From contig NZ_ANAE01000127.1 in assembly GCF_000341265.1 (NCBI RefSeq), forward strand, positions 5,116-69,115: 64,000 nucleotides of DNA. The letters run 5' to 3'. The notes beneath the pieces were generated by a model. That model saw only the letters and a list, made by a program, of their open reading frames with translations. It made no database searches and was not told the origin of the DNA. This DNA is from Nocardiopsis prasina DSM 43845. GTDB taxonomy: Bacteria; Actinomycetota; Actinomycetes; Streptosporangiales; Streptosporangiaceae. The position numbers and the translations under genes were made by a program. Each line of letters opens with the position of its first letter. Positions within the stretch are counted from its first letter, which is position 1. Shown here one piece after another: positions 15,542 to 23,617 of the stretch.

Positions 15542-16951
15542 GTGGGAACCAGCGAGACCGCACCGGGCCAGGGGCCCCACCAGCACGGACCACGGGAGCA
15601 GGAGGTGGTCGACCCTGCCACCGGGGATGTCATCGCCACCGTCCCCCTCGCCTCCATGGAGGCGACCGACGCCGCCGTGGCCCGCGCGGCCGGGGCCTTT
15701 CCCGCCTGGCGCGACACCCCGCCCGGGGAACGGGCCCGCCTGCTGCGCGCCGTCGCCGACCGCATCGACGCCCACGTCGAGGAACTGGCCCAGCTTGAGG
15801 TCGCCAACGCCGGACACCCGCTCGGGCAGGCCCGCTGGGAGGCGGGCAACGCCCGGGACGTGTTCACCTACTTCGCCGCCGCCCCCGAACGCGCCACCGG
15901 TCGGCAGATCCCCGTCCCCGGCGGCTGGAGCGTCACCTTCGCCGAACCCCTCGGCGTGGTGGGCGCCATCGTCCCCTGGAACTTCCCCATGCCGGTCCTG
16001 TCCTGGGGCGTGGCCCCCGCCCTGGCCGCGGGCAACACCGTCATCGCCAAACCCGCCGAACTCACCCCGCTCACCGCCCTGCGCATCGGCGAACTGGCCC
16101 GGGAGGCCGGGTTGCCCGACGGTGTGCTCCAGATCCTGCCCGGCGCCGGGCCCGTGGCCGGGGACCGTCTGGTCCGCCACCCCGACGTCGCCAAGATCGT
16201 CTTCACCGGCTCCACCCGCGTGGGCAAGGGGATCATGGCGGCCGCCGCCGACGACCTCACCCGCGTCACCCTCGAACTCGGCGGCAAGAGCGCCAACATC
16301 GTCTTCTCCGACGCCGACCTGGAGCGGGCCGCGGCCGCCGCGCCCATGGCCGCCTTCGACAACGCGGGCCAGGACTGCTGTTCCCGGTCCCGACTCCTCG
16401 TCCAGGCCGACGTGTACGAACCGTTCCTGGAACTCCTGCGCCCCGCCGTGGAGGGCATCGCCGTCGGAGACCCACGCGACCCCGGAACCGAGATGGGACC
16501 GCTGATCAGCGCCGCCCAGCGCGACCGCGTCGCCGCCTACGTGGACGGCGCCACCGTCGCCTTCCAGGGAGAGGCGCCACGGGGTCCCGGATTCTGGTTC
16601 CCGCCCACCGTGCTCACCACTCACGACCCGGCCGAACCCGCCTTCCGAGAGGAGATCTTCGGCCCGGTGCTGTCCGTCCTGCCCTTCGACACCGAGGCCG
16701 ACGCGGTGCGCCTGGCCAACGACACCGAGTTCGGGCTGGCCGGGTCCGTGTGGACCCGCGACCTCGGCCGCGCCCTGCGGGTCTCCCGCGCCGTGCGCGC
16801 CGGGAACCTCTCGGTGAACTCGCACTCCGCCGTGCGCTACTGGACCCCCTTCGGCGGCATGGGCCAGTCCGGCATCGGCCGCGAACTGGGCCCCGACGCC
16901 CTGGACGCGTTCACCGAGACCAAGACCGTCTTCCTGTCCGACGACACCTGA
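15542..16951 (+). CDS. Aldehyde dehydrogenase (gamma-glutamyl-aminobutyraldehyde type)
   Basis: 469 residues of the NAD(P)-dependent aldehyde dehydrogenase superfamily. The general base is E245 in LELGGKSAN, the nucleophile C279 in NAGQDCC, and the cofactor loop is FTGSTRVGKG. In Puu-type polyamine breakdown this enzyme oxidises gamma-glutamyl-aminobutyraldehyde. The GTG at 15542 with GGGAGGG upstream is preferred over an in-frame ATG 45 nt earlier. The SDR gene follows after 14 nt. Confidence 0.88.
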   Translation: MGTSETAPGQGPHQHGPREQEVVDPATGDVIATVPLASMEATDAAVARAAGAFPAWRDTPPGERARLLRAVADRIDAHVEELAQLEVANAGHPLGQARWEAGNARDVFTYFAAAPERATGRQIPVPGGWSVTFAEPLGVVGAIVPWNFPMPVLSWGVAPALAAGNTVIAKPAELTPLTALRIGELAREAGLPDGVLQILPGAGPVAGDRLVRHPDVAKIVFTGSTRVGKGIMAAAADDLTRVTLELGGKSANIVFSDADLERAAAAAPMAAFDNAGQDCCSRSRLLVQADVYEPFLELLRPAVEGIAVGDPRDPGTEMGPLISAAQRDRVAAYVDGATVAFQGEAPRGPGFWFPPTVLTTHDPAEPAFREEIFGPVLSVLPFDTEADAVRLANDTEFGLAGSVWTRDLGRALRVSRAVRAGNLSVNSHSAVRYWTPFGGMGQSGIGRELGPDALDAFTETKTVFLSDDT

Positions 16952-16965
16952 GCCGGAGGAACACC

Positions 16966-17730
16966 ATGAACCGATTCCTGGACCGCGTCGCCGTCATCAC
17001 CGGGGCGGCGGGAGGCATCGGCCGCGCCACCGCCCGCCGCCTGGCCGAGGAGGGGGCCACCGTCGTCGCCGTCGACCTCGACGAGGAGGGCGGCCGCAGC
17101 GTGGCCGAGGAGACCCGCGGCGGGTTCATCCGTGCCGACGTCACCGACGAGGCCGAGGTGGAGGCGCTGTTCTCCCAGGTCCGCGACGAGTTCGGCGGCG
17201 TGGACGTGGCCTTCAACAACGCGGGGATCTCGCCGCCCGAGGACGACTCCATCCTCACCACCGACCTCGACGCGTGGAAGCGGGTCCAGGAGGTCAACCT
17301 CACCTCCGTCTACCTGTGCTGCAAGTACGCCCTGCCGTACATGCGCGAACAGGGGAAGGGAGCGATCGTCAACACGGCGTCGTTCGTCGCCACCATGGGC
17401 GCCGCCACCTCCCAGATCTCCTACACCGCCAGCAAGGGCGGGGTGCTCGCGCTCAGCCGGGAACTGGGCGTCCAGTTCGCCCGCGAGGGCATCCGGGTCA
17501 ACGCGCTCTCCCCGGGGCCGGTGGACACGCCGCTGCTGCGCGAGCTGTTCGCCAAGGACCCCGAACGCGCCGCGCGCCGCCTGGTCCACGTCCCGCTGGG
17601 GCGCTTCGCCGACGCCACCGAGATCGCCGCCGCCGTGGCCTTCCTGGCCAGTGACGACGCCTCGTTCGTCACCGCGTCCAACTTCCTCGTGGACGGCGGG
17701 ATCTCCGGGGCCTACGTCACCCCGATCTAG
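16966..17730 (+). CDS. Short-chain dehydrogenase/reductase
   Basis: 254 residues of the classical SDR family: cofactor loop TGAAGGIGRA near residue 13, NNAG at about 86, catalytic Ser region NTASF and the YTASK motif (Tyr-x3-Lys). It ends in SNFLVDGGISGAYV as most family members do. A GGAGGA site precedes the ATG. It sits between the aldehyde dehydrogenase and puuD-like genes and may handle the hydroxy or aldehyde form of a glutamylated amine. Substrate not known. Confidence 0.88.
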   Translation: MNRFLDRVAVITGAAGGIGRATARRLAEEGATVVAVDLDEEGGRSVAEETRGGFIRADVTDEAEVEALFSQVRDEFGGVDVAFNNAGISPPEDDSILTTDLDAWKRVQEVNLTSVYLCCKYALPYMREQGKGAIVNTASFVATMGAATSQISYTASKGGVLALSRELGVQFAREGIRVNALSPGPVDTPLLRELFAKDPERAARRLVHVPLGRFADATEIAAAVAFLASDDASFVTASNFLVDGGISGAYVTPI

Positions 17731-17776
17731 TCTGGTCACCGTCCGTCCGTACATACTCGTGCTCGCAGGAGGACCC

Positions 17777-18475
17777 ATGTCGCCCGTCGTCGGGATCAGC
17801 GCCTACGCGGAGCAGGCCCGGTGGGGGCCGGCCTGGGACCTGCCCGCGACACTGCTGCCGCAGTACTACGTGGACTCCGTCGCGGCGAGCGGCGGGGTTC
17901 CGGTCCTGCTGCCGCCGGTGGCCGGGATCGCCGGGGCGCTGGACCGGCTGGACGGGCTGCTGCTGGCCGGGGGCGGCGACATCGACCCCGGCCGGTACGG
18001 ATCCCCGACCAGTGAGCACACCGCGGGGGTGCGGGCGGACCGGGACACCGCCGAGGTGGACCTGCTCGCCGGGGCGCTCGCCCGGGGCCTGCCCGTGCTC
18101 GGGGTCTGCCGGGGCATGCAGTTGCTCAACGTGTGTCGGGGAGGGACCCTCAACCAGCACCTGCCCGACCTCGTGGGCCACGCCGGACACCGTCAGCGGG
18201 TCGGCGTCTTCGACACCCACCCGGTCACCGTCGCCGAACACTCCCGCACCGCCCAGGTGCTGGGACGCACCATGCTCGACGTGCCCACCTACCACCACCA
18301 GTCCGTCGCTGACCTGGGCCGGAACGTGTCCGCCACCGCCTGGGCGGAGGACGGGACGGTCGAGGCGCTGGAGTACACGGACGTGTTCAACGTGCTCGGC
18401 GTCCAGTGGCACCCGGAGATGGGGACCGACCCCAGCCTGTTCGTCTGGCTGACCGAGCGCGCCGCCGAACGCTGA
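17777..18475 (+). CDS. puuD: Gamma-glutamyl-gamma-aminobutyrate hydrolase (PuuD-like)
   Basis: 232 residues, a class I glutamine-amidotransferase-like hydrolase of the peptidase C26 family. It releases glutamate from gamma-glutamyl-GABA in polyamine catabolism. The nucleophile is C111 in LGVCRGMQLLN, and the WHPE motif near residue 217 supplies His and Glu. LLLAGGGDIDPGRYG is the family's oxyanion-side signature. AGGAGGA lies before the ATG. Last gene of the locus, so the pathway keeps its late steps but has lost the synthetase. Confidence 0.92.
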   Translation: MSPVVGISAYAEQARWGPAWDLPATLLPQYYVDSVAASGGVPVLLPPVAGIAGALDRLDGLLLAGGGDIDPGRYGSPTSEHTAGVRADRDTAEVDLLAGALARGLPVLGVCRGMQLLNVCRGGTLNQHLPDLVGHAGHRQRVGVFDTHPVTVAEHSRTAQVLGRTMLDVPTYHHQSVADLGRNVSATAWAEDGTVEALEYTDVFNVLGVQWHPEMGTDPSLFVWLTERAAER

Positions 18476-18572
18476 TCCCGGCTCCCGCCCGCGAGGGACG
18501 AATCCGTCCGAGCGCGCTGGCACACTGTGCTGACGCCCCTGGTCAGGGGACGGGGCCCGGCCGGGGCCGGAA

Positions 18573-19475
18573 GTGAACGGGGGAGACGATGGACAAGCCC
18601 ACACGGACGGAGCGAGAGCCGGGGGCGCGGCCGTGAGCCCGCGGAACGGGGAACGGAACGGTCAGGGACCTCAGTGGCACCCGGGTCACCAGGGACAGTA
18701 CGGCCGGGACCAGCCCCAACCTCCCTACGCACGCCCGTACCAGGGTCGCCCGCAGTTCCCCCGTTCCCACCACCCCCACTGGTCGCAGGGCCACCCGCAG
18801 CACGTCTCCGTGGACGGCCTGGCGCACGGGTGGACACGCTCGCCGGGATGGGCGCTGCCGGGGGAGCCCGGAACCATCACGGGGCGCCCCCACGGCGGCG
18901 CCGGCACCTACCTGCGCCACCTGGTGGCGTTCAGCCCGCTCCTCGGGGTGTTCTTCCTCGTCATCCTGCTCCTGGCCGCGATCCTCTTCGAGACGGTCAG
19001 CCCCGGGGCCGGCCTGACCGGCGGCATCATCGCCGGTGCCCTCGCCACGCTCTGCCTCGGCGTCTTCCCGGTGCGTCACACTCGGCGCATGCTCGTCGGC
19101 ACCGTCGTGGTGATCTCCTCGGTGGGCGTCGAGCTGCGTGACCACCGGGGCTTCGAGGTGCGGCTGCGCTGGCAGGACGCGACGCAGGTCGGCAGGACCG
19201 TCGACCGCGTCGCCGCCGGACCGGGCGTCGAGGTCGGCGGGCAGCGGGTCCGGACCAGGGACCTGGAGTCCCGAGGTCTGGTGGGTTGGGGCGAACGGAT
19301 CATCCCCGAGGGGGCCGCGCGCATGAGGACCGTCCTGGCCTCCCAGCCCCGCCATCCCCGGACCGGCGCCGAACTGGTCGCCGTCTCCTTCCAGGCAGCC
19401 GGAGGCCACGGCTGGGACAACCCCCTGGTCACCGAGGCCCGACGCCACCGCCCCGACCTCTTCGGCCAGCGGTAG
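18573..19475 (+). CDS. Membrane protein with PH-like domain, function unknown
   Basis: About 300 residues. The first ~85 are a polar stretch rich in Pro, Gln, His and Gly with several YGRD/PYQG-like repeats. Two membrane helices follow (about 113-137 and 143-160). The rest is beta-rich, beginning VVVISSVGVELRD, like bacterial PH domains. The GTG at 18573 is one option; a second GTG at 18633 would shorten the disordered tail. No enzyme motif seen. Confidence 0.65.
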   Translation: MNGGDDGQAHTDGARAGGAAVSPRNGERNGQGPQWHPGHQGQYGRDQPQPPYARPYQGRPQFPRSHHPHWSQGHPQHVSVDGLAHGWTRSPGWALPGEPGTITGRPHGGAGTYLRHLVAFSPLLGVFFLVILLLAAILFETVSPGAGLTGGIIAGALATLCLGVFPVRHTRRMLVGTVVVISSVGVELRDHRGFEVRLRWQDATQVGRTVDRVAAGPGVEVGGQRVRTRDLESRGLVGWGERIIPEGAARMRTVLASQPRHPRTGAELVAVSFQAAGGHGWDNPLVTEARRHRPDLFGQR

Positions 19476-19602
19476 GACACACCCGTGCGGCCCCGACTCC
19501 CGAGGGCTCCTTACGGGTGGAGTGCGCCGCGAACCCCGGTGGCCCCGGTGCTCGAGTACCCCGACGGCTCTCGCCCGAGGCTCCGATCGGGGGTCGGACT
19601 GG

Positions 19603-19631
19603 TTCGAGCGCCCTGCTGAATGCGGTAAAGT
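19603..19631 (+). promoter_or_regulatory. Candidate promoter of second tRNA-Pro
   Basis: TTCGAG, 17-nt spacer, TAAAGT (19626-19631). Position and spacing relative to the tRNA match those of the first tRNA-Pro copy. Confidence 0.45.
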
Positions 19632-19671
19632 TTCACCTGTTGGCGGGGCGGAGACGCTGCCGCTCAGCGGC

Positions 19672-19747
<76 letters not shown>

Positions 19748-19767
19748 GAGAAGTTGCAGGTCATGGA

Positions 19768-19791
19768 GGGGTCCACCATATGGTGGGCCCC
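19768..19791 (+). terminator. Hairpin terminator inside the island's left end
   Basis: 10-bp stem with one T-G pair, ATAT loop, then TTTCTG. It replaces the original tRNA terminator displaced by the insertion. Confidence 0.65.
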
Positions 19792-19845
19792 TTTCTGCGT
19801 CTCAGGTGGGGTAAAAGTGGGGCAGAACCGGGGCCGTGTGGGGGG

Positions 19846-20040
19846 TCATCCCACGTCGTGCAGGATTTCGTTCCTCGCGTTTGCCGCGCATCGTCGTACC
19901 GGCCGCAGTTGGCGGCGGCAGACACGTTCGGTGGTGTCGGTACCGTTGTGGCCGACCAGCGGGGGATCTCCTCGATATGAGCTCACCTGTCCAGCTGCCC
20001 TGGCCGACGTAGCGCCGGATCCTGATCGCTTGTTCCTCAA
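19846..20040 (-). pseudogene. Tyrosine integrase remnant (C-terminal stub)
   Basis: On the minus strand, the last ~40 codons read LVGHNGTDTTERV followed by CRRQLRPV and a short tail. This is the C-terminal box of pSAM2-type tyrosine recombinases, normally LVGHxGTxTTExVYRHQLRPV. The catalytic Tyr codon is now Cys (TGC). Immediately upstream, an IEEIPR segment appears in another frame, which fits a 1-nt loss in a run of C at about 19961-19965. Nothing recognisable remains farther upstream. The stub ends about 100 nt from the att repeat, the usual arrangement for such integrases. Confidence 0.7.
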
Positions 20041-20089
20041 TCACCGGCAAAGAACGAGTATTCGATAGCGCTCGTCCCCGGACCCGGGG

Positions 20090-20120
20090 TTGTGAATACC
20101 GTCGCGGTACGGTTTACGGT
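20090..20120 (+). promoter_or_regulatory. MerR-type promoter with 19-bp spacer
   Basis: TTGTGA (20090-20095) and TACGGT (20115-20120) are separated by 19 bp that hold the dyad ACCGT-N6-ACGGT. Overlong spacers with a central dyad are the mark of promoters untwisted by MerR-family activators. The MerR gene follows about 100 nt later. Confidence 0.5.
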
Positions 20121-20225
20121 CCTCCTCAACAGCCTTACGGGGGCGGACACAGTTATGGTTTCTCGTCCTGGTGACCGCGCTCGTTTCACGCGTTCTGCGC
20201 GACGTGGACCCAAAGGAGCTGTCCG

Positions 20226-20966
20226 ATGCTCAGCAGTGAACTCGCCGAACTGACCGGGGTCACCAAGCGCACGTTGCGCCACTACCATCAGATCGGACTG
20301 CTGCCCGAACCACCGCGCTCAGCCAGCGGGTACCGGCGCTACCACGTTGGCCACCTCGTCCGACTCCTGCGGATCACGAGAATGACCGCGCTCGGAGTGC
20401 CGTTGTCGGTGCTCCCCGAGGTGCTGGACGATGCGCAAGCCGCGGAGGAACTGCTCGACGAACTCGACCGGCAGGCGACCGCCGAGATCGAACGGCTCAC
20501 CGCCCGCCGGGCCAGCATCGACGCACTGCGTCACAGCGGCGCCCCTCCCGACTTGCCTCCGGAGCTCTCGGCGTTGCGTTCCAGCCCAAGGGAGATACCT
20601 CCGGGCATGGCCCGCCACGAGCACGAACAGCTGATCCTGGTCGGACACCTGCTCGGCAAGGTCAGTCCAGAGGGAGTCGCCTCCCTGCAAGAGGAGGCGG
20701 ACAGGGGGTCGTTCGCCTCCACACCTCTGATGGCACGCTTCTACACCCTGGAAGCCGATACTCCGGAGGAGGAGGTCGCCACGTTGATCGAGGAGCTGGT
20801 GGCCTACCTGGAACCGATAGCGGCGCGACTGGCCGACCAGTTCGCCCTGGTCGACCCACAGGGCTCAGAGCTCGTGGACCAACACAACGAGCGGATGCTC
20901 AAGCCCGTGCAACACCGCGTCCTGCGCCGGGTCCAGCAGCAACTGACTCCCCACGACCAGACCTGA
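20226..20966 (+). CDS. MerR-family transcriptional regulator
   Basis: 246 residues. The N-terminal winged helix (SSELAELTGVTKRTLRHYHQIGLLPEPPR in parts, then GYRRY) is followed by a long coiled helix and a C-terminal helical TipAS-like ligand domain (residues ~120-246). It is the first gene of the island cargo and lies just ahead of an MFS exporter, so drug-induced activation of efflux is likely. The start ATG has a GGAGCTG site. Confidence 0.85.
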   Translation: MLSSELAELTGVTKRTLRHYHQIGLLPEPPRSASGYRRYHVGHLVRLLRITRMTALGVPLSVLPEVLDDAQAAEELLDELDRQATAEIERLTARRASIDALRHSGAPPDLPPELSALRSSPREIPPGMARHEHEQLILVGHLLGKVSPEGVASLQEEADRGSFASTPLMARFYTLEADTPEEEVATLIEELVAYLEPIAARLADQFALVDPQGSELVDQHNERMLKPVQHRVLRRVQQQLTPHDQT

Positions 20967-21151
20967 AGCAGCCCTGCGACGCAGGGCCGCCCCTCACCCC
21001 TCAACCAGGCACGACCCAGGTGTCCACCGAACTGGAGCAACTCCAGTCAGGTGAGGCCCCCCGACCTGTCCAAGCGCGCTCTGAGGCTTCGCTACGAGCG
21101 GCGCTGGAGCGGGCTTGACTGCGACGCGACGTCATAGTTTGTGCTTGTCGC

Positions 21152-22363
21152 ATGAAACGGACCGTCGTCTTCTACCTGACCTCGTTCGGTACCTCGTTGC
21201 TGGGCAACTCGATCACCGCGATCGCTCTGCCCCTGGTGGTGCTGTTCACCACCGGGAGCCCCTTGAGCGCCGGCGTCGTGGCGATCGCCGCTGCGGTGCC
21301 CGCGGCCCTGGCGGGGCTGCTCATGGGGTCGCTCGTCGATCGGATCAACCGACGCACTGCCGCCGTTCTCTCCGACGTCATCTCGGCGGCGGCGCTGCTG
21401 GTCCTGCCGATCGTTGATCTCACGATCGGGTTGAGCCTGGGCTGGTTCATCGCCGTGGCCGTTCTGAACTCGTTCGGGGACGTGCCGGGCCTCACCGCAC
21501 GGGAGGCGATGCTGCCGGCGATCGCCAGGGCCGCCGCAATGGACTCCTCACGGCTCATCGGACTACGGGAGTCTCTGGCCGGGGTGTCGCTGCTGCTCGG
21601 CCCGGCCATCGCAGGGATCCTGGTCGCCGCTTTCGCGCCGGTCACAGTGCTATGGATCACCTCCGGTCTGGCGACGACGGCGGCCCTACTCACGCTCCTC
21701 ATCCCCAAGAGTGCGACTGTGCTCGCCCCTGACCACACGGAGGCTTCCACAACACCGCCCGCGAGATCGGTGTTCCACGGCCTGGGGGTCATCGTCCGGT
21801 CCCCGCTGCTGCGCGGACTGGTCCTGCTGGGCATGGCCCTGGCCATCGTGCTGGCCGCGACGCAGGGCATGGTGATCCCGGTCCACTTCGCGTTCCAAGA
21901 CGAGCCCCAGTTCGTCGGATTCGTGCTCAGCGCACTCGCCGCGGGCCTGTTGATCGGCGGCGGATGCTTCGCGGTTCTCGGCCACCGAATCCCGCACCGC
22001 GTTTGGTTCACCACCGGTCTCGTCCTCGTCGCGATGGGCTTCTCCATCATCGGCGTCCTCGGCCCTGTCTGGTCGATCTTCGCCGGGGCGGCGATCGTCG
22101 GCGTCGGCGGCGGCTCCATGAACGCCGTGATCGGACTCGCGTTCATCGAGAACGTCGACGACTCCCAACGCGGCACGGTGCTGGGCGCGCAGAACGCCAT
22201 CATGACTCTGGTCCCCGCAGCGGGCATCGGTGTCGCCGCCGTGCTCATCGAGGTCAGCGGTCTGCACCTCGCGACGACCGCTCTCGCGGCACTGTGGATC
22301 CTCGCGGCCATCGGCGCGCTGCTCACCCCACGCCTTCGCCGATTGGGACAGCACGAGGCCTGA
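21152..22363 (+). CDS. MFS drug-efflux-type transporter
   Basis: 403 residues, 12 predicted helices, of the enterobactin/macrolide exporter (EntS/MefA-like) branch of MFS. It begins RTVVFYLTSFGTSLLGNSITAIALPLVV, and GLLMGSLVDRINRRTAAVLSD is the loop 2-3 motif. It is carried on the island behind the MerR regulator, and together they form a plausible inducible resistance cassette. A TTGACT hexamer lies 37 nt ahead of the ATG. Substrate unknown. Confidence 0.85.
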   Translation: MKRTVVFYLTSFGTSLLGNSITAIALPLVVLFTTGSPLSAGVVAIAAAVPAALAGLLMGSLVDRINRRTAAVLSDVISAAALLVLPIVDLTIGLSLGWFIAVAVLNSFGDVPGLTAREAMLPAIARAAAMDSSRLIGLRESLAGVSLLLGPAIAGILVAAFAPVTVLWITSGLATTAALLTLLIPKSATVLAPDHTEASTTPPARSVFHGLGVIVRSPLLRGLVLLGMALAIVLAATQGMVIPVHFAFQDEPQFVGFVLSALAAGLLIGGGCFAVLGHRIPHRVWFTTGLVLVAMGFSIIGVLGPVWSIFAGAAIVGVGGGSMNAVIGLAFIENVDDSQRGTVLGAQNAIMTLVPAAGIGVAAVLIEVSGLHLATTALAALWILAAIGALLTPRLRRLGQHEA

Positions 22364-22606
22364 TGAAGCTCAGTCTCCGTGGGGCTCATCGCCTGCGGCC
22401 AGGGATTTCCCAGTCTCTCTACCACGGCAAGGCGTGCTCGGGCGGCAAACACTTCCGGTGGTGAGCGCTCTTGCCTTTCTGGCACAGGCCTGCCTTGCCA
22501 GGGTCCGCGATGACGGTGAGAAGCAGGGGTGACCGGTCGACATCGCCATCACGATCAAACCCCCGTTCACCGATTCCACGCCAACCACAAGAAAGGAAAC
22601 ACAGCC

Positions 22607-23221
22607 ATGCGAATTTACGAAAACTTCCGAACCGTGCTGCGCGAGAACTGGAGGACCTACCTCCTGCTCAACCTCGTCGTCTACGGCACCCTCATCGTGA
22701 CGATGATCGTGACCCCGCTCATCCCCGGGATGTACGAGTTGGGGCTCAACAACGTGGAAGCGTTCCTCGAAGCGCCGGGTTCCTCCATCGTCGTCGACGC
22801 TTATGCCAGCGGCAGCATCGTGAAGGCAACGCTGTTGACGTTCCTTGCGAACCTCCTGTTCGCCGCCCTGTTGACGACGACTCTGCCCTCGCTCGGCATC
22901 CCCTTCTTCGGTGTGGTCGCGACGCTAGGACGTGCCGTTTTCATCGGCATGCCGTTCTCTCCGACATCGTCTGAAGAGGCGATGATGGTCATCATCAGTT
23001 CGCCTGTGCTCTTGATCGAGTTCCAGGCCTATGTCCTGGCGATGCTGGGGTCCGTCATCCTCTGGCAGTCGACCTTCGGCTACCGGCGGCGCGAACTTCC
23101 GTCGGCTTGGGCCGGGTACCGGGCGGGCATCAGAGACAACATCCGTCTCTACCCCCTCATCGTCGTGGTGCTCATCGGCATCGCGTTGATCGAGGCATTC
23201 ACGTACAACTTCCTGCACTGA
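22607..23221 (+). CDS. SpoIIM/DUF95-like membrane protein
   Basis: 204 residues, about five membrane helices. Distant likeness to the stage II sporulation M / DUF95 family: an N-terminal FRTVLRENWRTYLLLNLVVYG helix and a later IPFFGVVATLGRAVFIG segment. Codons are less GC-biased than in neighbours (for example CGA ATT TAC GAA AAC near the start), in keeping with transfer. A GAAAGGAAA site precedes the ATG. Last cargo gene of the island; no known role. Confidence 0.6.
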   Translation: MRIYENFRTVLRENWRTYLLLNLVVYGTLIVTMIVTPLIPGMYELGLNNVEAFLEAPGSSIVVDAYASGSIVKATLLTFLANLLFAALLTTTLPSLGIPFFGVVATLGRAVFIGMPFSPTSSEEAMMVIISSPVLLIEFQAYVLAMLGSVILWQSTFGYRRRELPSAWAGYRAGIRDNIRLYPLIVVVLIGIALIEAFTYNFLH

Positions 23222-23320
23222 GGTTTTCTGAGCAAGTTCCTCTGGGCCTGAACGTGCGTTCTGGCCAGGTGATCCGTGTGGTTCAGCGACCTTCCCCGAC
23301 TCCCCATGGCTTGCTTCAGT

Positions 23321-23368
23321 TTGACTGGGGGTCAAGGGGTCGTGGGTTCACATCCCGCCGTCCCGACA
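23321..23368 (+). repeat. Right att repeat: displaced 3' half of tRNA-Pro
   Basis: 48 nt matching 19700-19747 with one change (A to C in the T-loop). There is no 5' half, so it cannot be a tRNA. It marks the island's right border. Confidence 0.8.
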
Positions 23369-23372
23369 AACC

Positions 23373-23400
23373 AAGGGCGTTCACTCAGGTGAACGCCCTT
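23373..23400 (+). terminator. Ancestral tRNA-Pro terminator, displaced
   Basis: Perfect 12-bp stem with TCAG loop. It is nearly the same as the terminator after the first tRNA-Pro (3939-3966), now 3.6 kb from its tRNA. Confidence 0.8.
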
Positions 23401-23617
23401 CTTCGTGTTCCGAGGCCGACCGCTCCGGGGGCCGTGACGCACAGCCACAGTGGACTCCCCGGCGCCCGTCATCGGCCCACGGATCCCCGGCGAACCGCCA
23501 CCAGTCCGGGGGTCCACCGCACGTACTCGAAGGCGAAGCGCGGGTGCGGCTGCTGGCCGTGAGCTGTGAAGCGGACGCTGTCCCGCTCTATGGCCCGTTC
23601 TCCGCACGCGATACCGT

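Noticed and set aside
23321-23366. Third tRNA-Pro gene
   Set aside because: Only the 3' half is present; there is no D-arm or 5' acceptor strand. It is the displaced att copy.
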